The translations under genes and the position numbers were made by a program. Positions 4,947 to 6,458 of a DNA stretch of 6,458 bases are shown here, piece by piece. How positions within the stretch are numbered: the first letter of the stretch is position 1; each line of letters begins with the position of its first letter. The notes under the pieces are model-generated. The model was not told the origin of the DNA. It did not search any database and was given only the letters and a program-made list of their open reading frames with translations. Location of the stretch: NCBI GenBank assembly GCA_007693875.1, contig RECT01000320.1:1-6458 (forward strand), read 5' to 3'. The stretch comes from Spirulina sp. DLM2.Bin59 (lineage in GTDB: Bacteria; Cyanobacteriota; Cyanobacteriia; Cyanobacteriales; Spirulinaceae).

Positions 4947-6458
4947 ATGACTGCAACTAATAGTAATTCTCAACAAGACTCCGCCAAAACCTATGATGCG
5001 ATCGTCATTGGCTCTGGCATCGGCGGCCTCGTCACCGCCACCCAACTAGCGGCCAAAGGACTCCAGGTTTTGGTGTTGGAACGGTACCTGATACCGGGAG
5101 GGAGTGCGGGGTATTTCGAGCGGGAGGGCTACCGCTTTGATGTGGGGGCCTCGATGATTTTTGGGTTTGGCACAGAAGGGACAACGAATTTACTCACCCG
5201 CGCCCTAGCCGCTGTGGGGCAGGAAATCGAAACGATCCCCGACGCTTCCCAAATCCATTACCATCTCCCCCAGGGTTTGGATCTGAAAGTTCATCGGGAC
5301 TATGAGCAGTTTTTAGCGGCATTGGGCGATCGCTTCCCCGCTGAACGTCAGGGGATTCGCAAATTCTACGATGAATGTTGGGCGGTGTTTAACTGCCTGA
5401 ATGTGATGGAGTTGCTTTCCCTGGAGGAATTGGGCTATCTCTTCCGGGTGTTTTTTCAGCATCCCCTGGCCTGTTTGGGGTTGGTGAAATACCTGCCCCA
5501 AAATGCGGGGGATATTGCCCGCCGCTACATCCGCGACCCGGAACTGCTGAAATTTATTGATATGGAATGTTATTGCTGGTCGGTGGTGCCAGCGGATCAG
5601 ACTCCGATGATTAATGCGGGGATGGTGTTTAGCGATCGCCACTATGGCGGCATTAACTACCCCAAGGGGGGCGTGGGCCAGATCGCCGCCAAATTAGCCA
5701 CGGGCTTGGAGCAGGCGGGGGGCGCAATCCGCTACAAGGCGCGGGTGACGGAAATTCTTATGGAGCAGGGGAAAGCGGTGGGGGTGAAGCTGGCCAACGG
5801 CGAAACCCTCAAGGCGCGGCGGATTATTTCCAACGCTACCCGCTGGGATACCTTTGAAAAACTCTTGCCCCCGGCAAATCTCCCCCCCAGTGAACGCCGT
5901 TGGCAAAACCGCTATCAAAAATCCCCCAGTTTCCTCAGTCTCCATTTAGGCGTGAAGGGGGATCTTTTACCTCCGGGGACAGAATGCCATCATATTTTGT
6001 TGGAGGATTGGAGCCGCATGGAGGAGCCAGAGGGAACCATTTTTGTTTCCATCCCCACCCTCCTCGATCCCAACCTCGCCCCCCCGGGCCACCACATTAT
6101 TCACACCTTTACCCCCAGTTGGATCAGTGATTGGGAGGGGTTGAATGCCAAGGATTATCAAAGGAAGAAGGAGGAGGCGGGCGATCGCCTCATCAACCGT
6201 TTAGAGGCGATCTTTCCGGGTCTTGAAGCCGCCATCGACTATCAAGAAATCGGCACGGCCCGCACCCATCGCCGTTTCCTGGGCCGCGATGATGGCACCT
6301 ACGGCCCCATCCCCCGCCGTAAATTGTTGGGATTATTGGGAATGCCCTTCAATCGCACGGCCATTCCGGGCCTCTATTGCGTGGGGGATAGCACATTTCC
6401 CGGCCAGGGGTTAAACGCGGTGGCGTTTTCGGGGTTTGCCTGTGCCCATCGGGTGGGG
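4947..6458 (+). CDS. crtH: Carotenoid isomerase CrtH (prolycopene isomerase), 3' end cut by the window
   Basis: CrtH is an FAD-dependent isomerase that converts 7,9,9',7'-tetra-cis-lycopene (prolycopene) into all-trans-lycopene after the CrtP and CrtQ desaturases; it is membrane-associated. The frame is open for 504 codons to the window edge. Nearly the whole known family length (about 500 aa) is present, with probably fewer than ten residues and the stop missing. The N-terminal FAD Rossmann motif is YDAIVIGSGIGGLVTA (GSGIGG 22-27) with ribose-binding E45 in VLVLERYLIPGGSAGY. Other hallmarks are FDVGASMIFGFG, the HYGGINYPKGGVGQIA segment (232-247), RTHRRFLGRDDGTYGPIPRR (439-458) and the C-terminal FAD motif GLYCVGDSTFPGQGLNAVAF (475-494). 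The ATG at 4947 gives a 16-residue variable lead before the conserved core; no Shine-Dalgarno sequence is visible. It is transcribed away from the ABC operon and has no evident functional link to it. CrtI, CrtD or CrtO are less likely because the resemblance runs along the full length of cyanobacterial CrtH. Confidence 0.96.
   Translation, partial: MTATNSNSQQDSAKTYDAIVIGSGIGGLVTATQLAAKGLQVLVLERYLIPGGSAGYFEREGYRFDVGASMIFGFGTEGTTNLLTRALAAVGQEIETIPDASQIHYHLPQGLDLKVHRDYEQFLAALGDRFPAERQGIRKFYDECWAVFNCLNVMELLSLEELGYLFRVFFQHPLACLGLVKYLPQNAGDIARRYIRDPELLKFIDMECYCWSVVPADQTPMINAGMVFSDRHYGGINYPKGGVGQIAAKLATGLEQAGGAIRYKARVTEILMEQGKAVGVKLANGETLKARRIISNATRWDTFEKLLPPANLPPSERRWQNRYQKSPSFLSLHLGVKGDLLPPGTECHHILLEDWSRMEEPEGTIFVSIPTLLDPNLAPPGHHIIHTFTPSWISDWEGLNAKDYQRKKEEAGDRLINRLEAIFPGLEAAIDYQEIGTARTHRRFLGRDDGTYGPIPRRKLLGLLGMPFNRTAIPGLYCVGDSTFPGQGLNAVAFSGFACAHRVG

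Noticed and set aside
3623..6085. Seven-base G/C homopolymers at 3623-3629, 3864-3870, 5882-5888 and 6079-6085 as phase-variation switches
   Set aside because: All are in frame in intact genes and encode ordinary Pro/Gly codons; tracts of seven are expected at this base composition and neither gene type is known to phase-vary.
5313..6414. Several 60-110 aa frames inside crtH
   Set aside because: The crtH frame is continuous and conserved throughout; these have low-complexity translations with no motifs.

Overview
The window looks like cyanobacterial chromosome. Two things support this: the 8-bp palindrome GCGATCGC (HIP1, over-represented in many cyanobacteria) occurs nine times in 6.5 kb (at 57, 309, 885, 2173, 3671, 4857, 5326, 5632 and 6181), and the right-hand gene is a clear cyanobacterial/plant-type carotenoid isomerase, crtH. 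G+C is moderate, somewhat above 50% by eye. I cannot name the species.

Layout. Positions 15-4410 hold four minus-strand genes that form a complete carbohredate-type (CUT1, MalEFGK-like) ABC importer. In transcription order they are a secreted substrate-binding protein (4410-3097), a MalF-type permease (3026-2118), a MalG-type permease (2090-1224) and a MalK/UgpC-type ATPase (1112-15). Gaps are 70, 27 and 111 bp, so one operon is likely. Two of the gaps carry short tandem repeats, and the last also carries a palindromic repeat. Positions 4411-4946 are a 536-bp divergent intergenic region. Positions 4947-6458 are crtH on the plus strand, which runs off the end of the window probably less than about ten codons before its stop.

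How it works together. The binding protein would capture a sugar-like solute in the periplasm, the two permeases form the channel, and the ATPase drives import. Gene order and family fit the cyanobacterial glucosylglycerol/sucrose/trehalose-type osmolyte uptake systems (GgtBCD + GgtA), but the substrate cannot be read from sequence. CrtH is functionally separate: it converts poly-cis-lycopene (prolycopene) to all-trans-lycopene in carotenoid synthesis.

The least ordinary part is the divergent intergenic region. It holds a strong sigma70-type promoter (TTGACA, 17-nt spacer, CATAAT, 4700-4728) pointing toward crtH. Two copies of the octamer ATTCTCAA flank its -35 box 22 bp apart, and a third copy lies in a possible divergent ABC promoter. 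About 40 nt after the expected transcription start is a terminator-like hairpin. This could be a ~65-nt small RNA or a structured crtH leader. The region also carries perfect palindromes and a cyanobacterial-style hairpin repeat. I found no CRISPR, transposase, tRNA, rRNA or defence system. Apart from this regulatory architecture the window is ordinary housekeeping and accessory metabolism.
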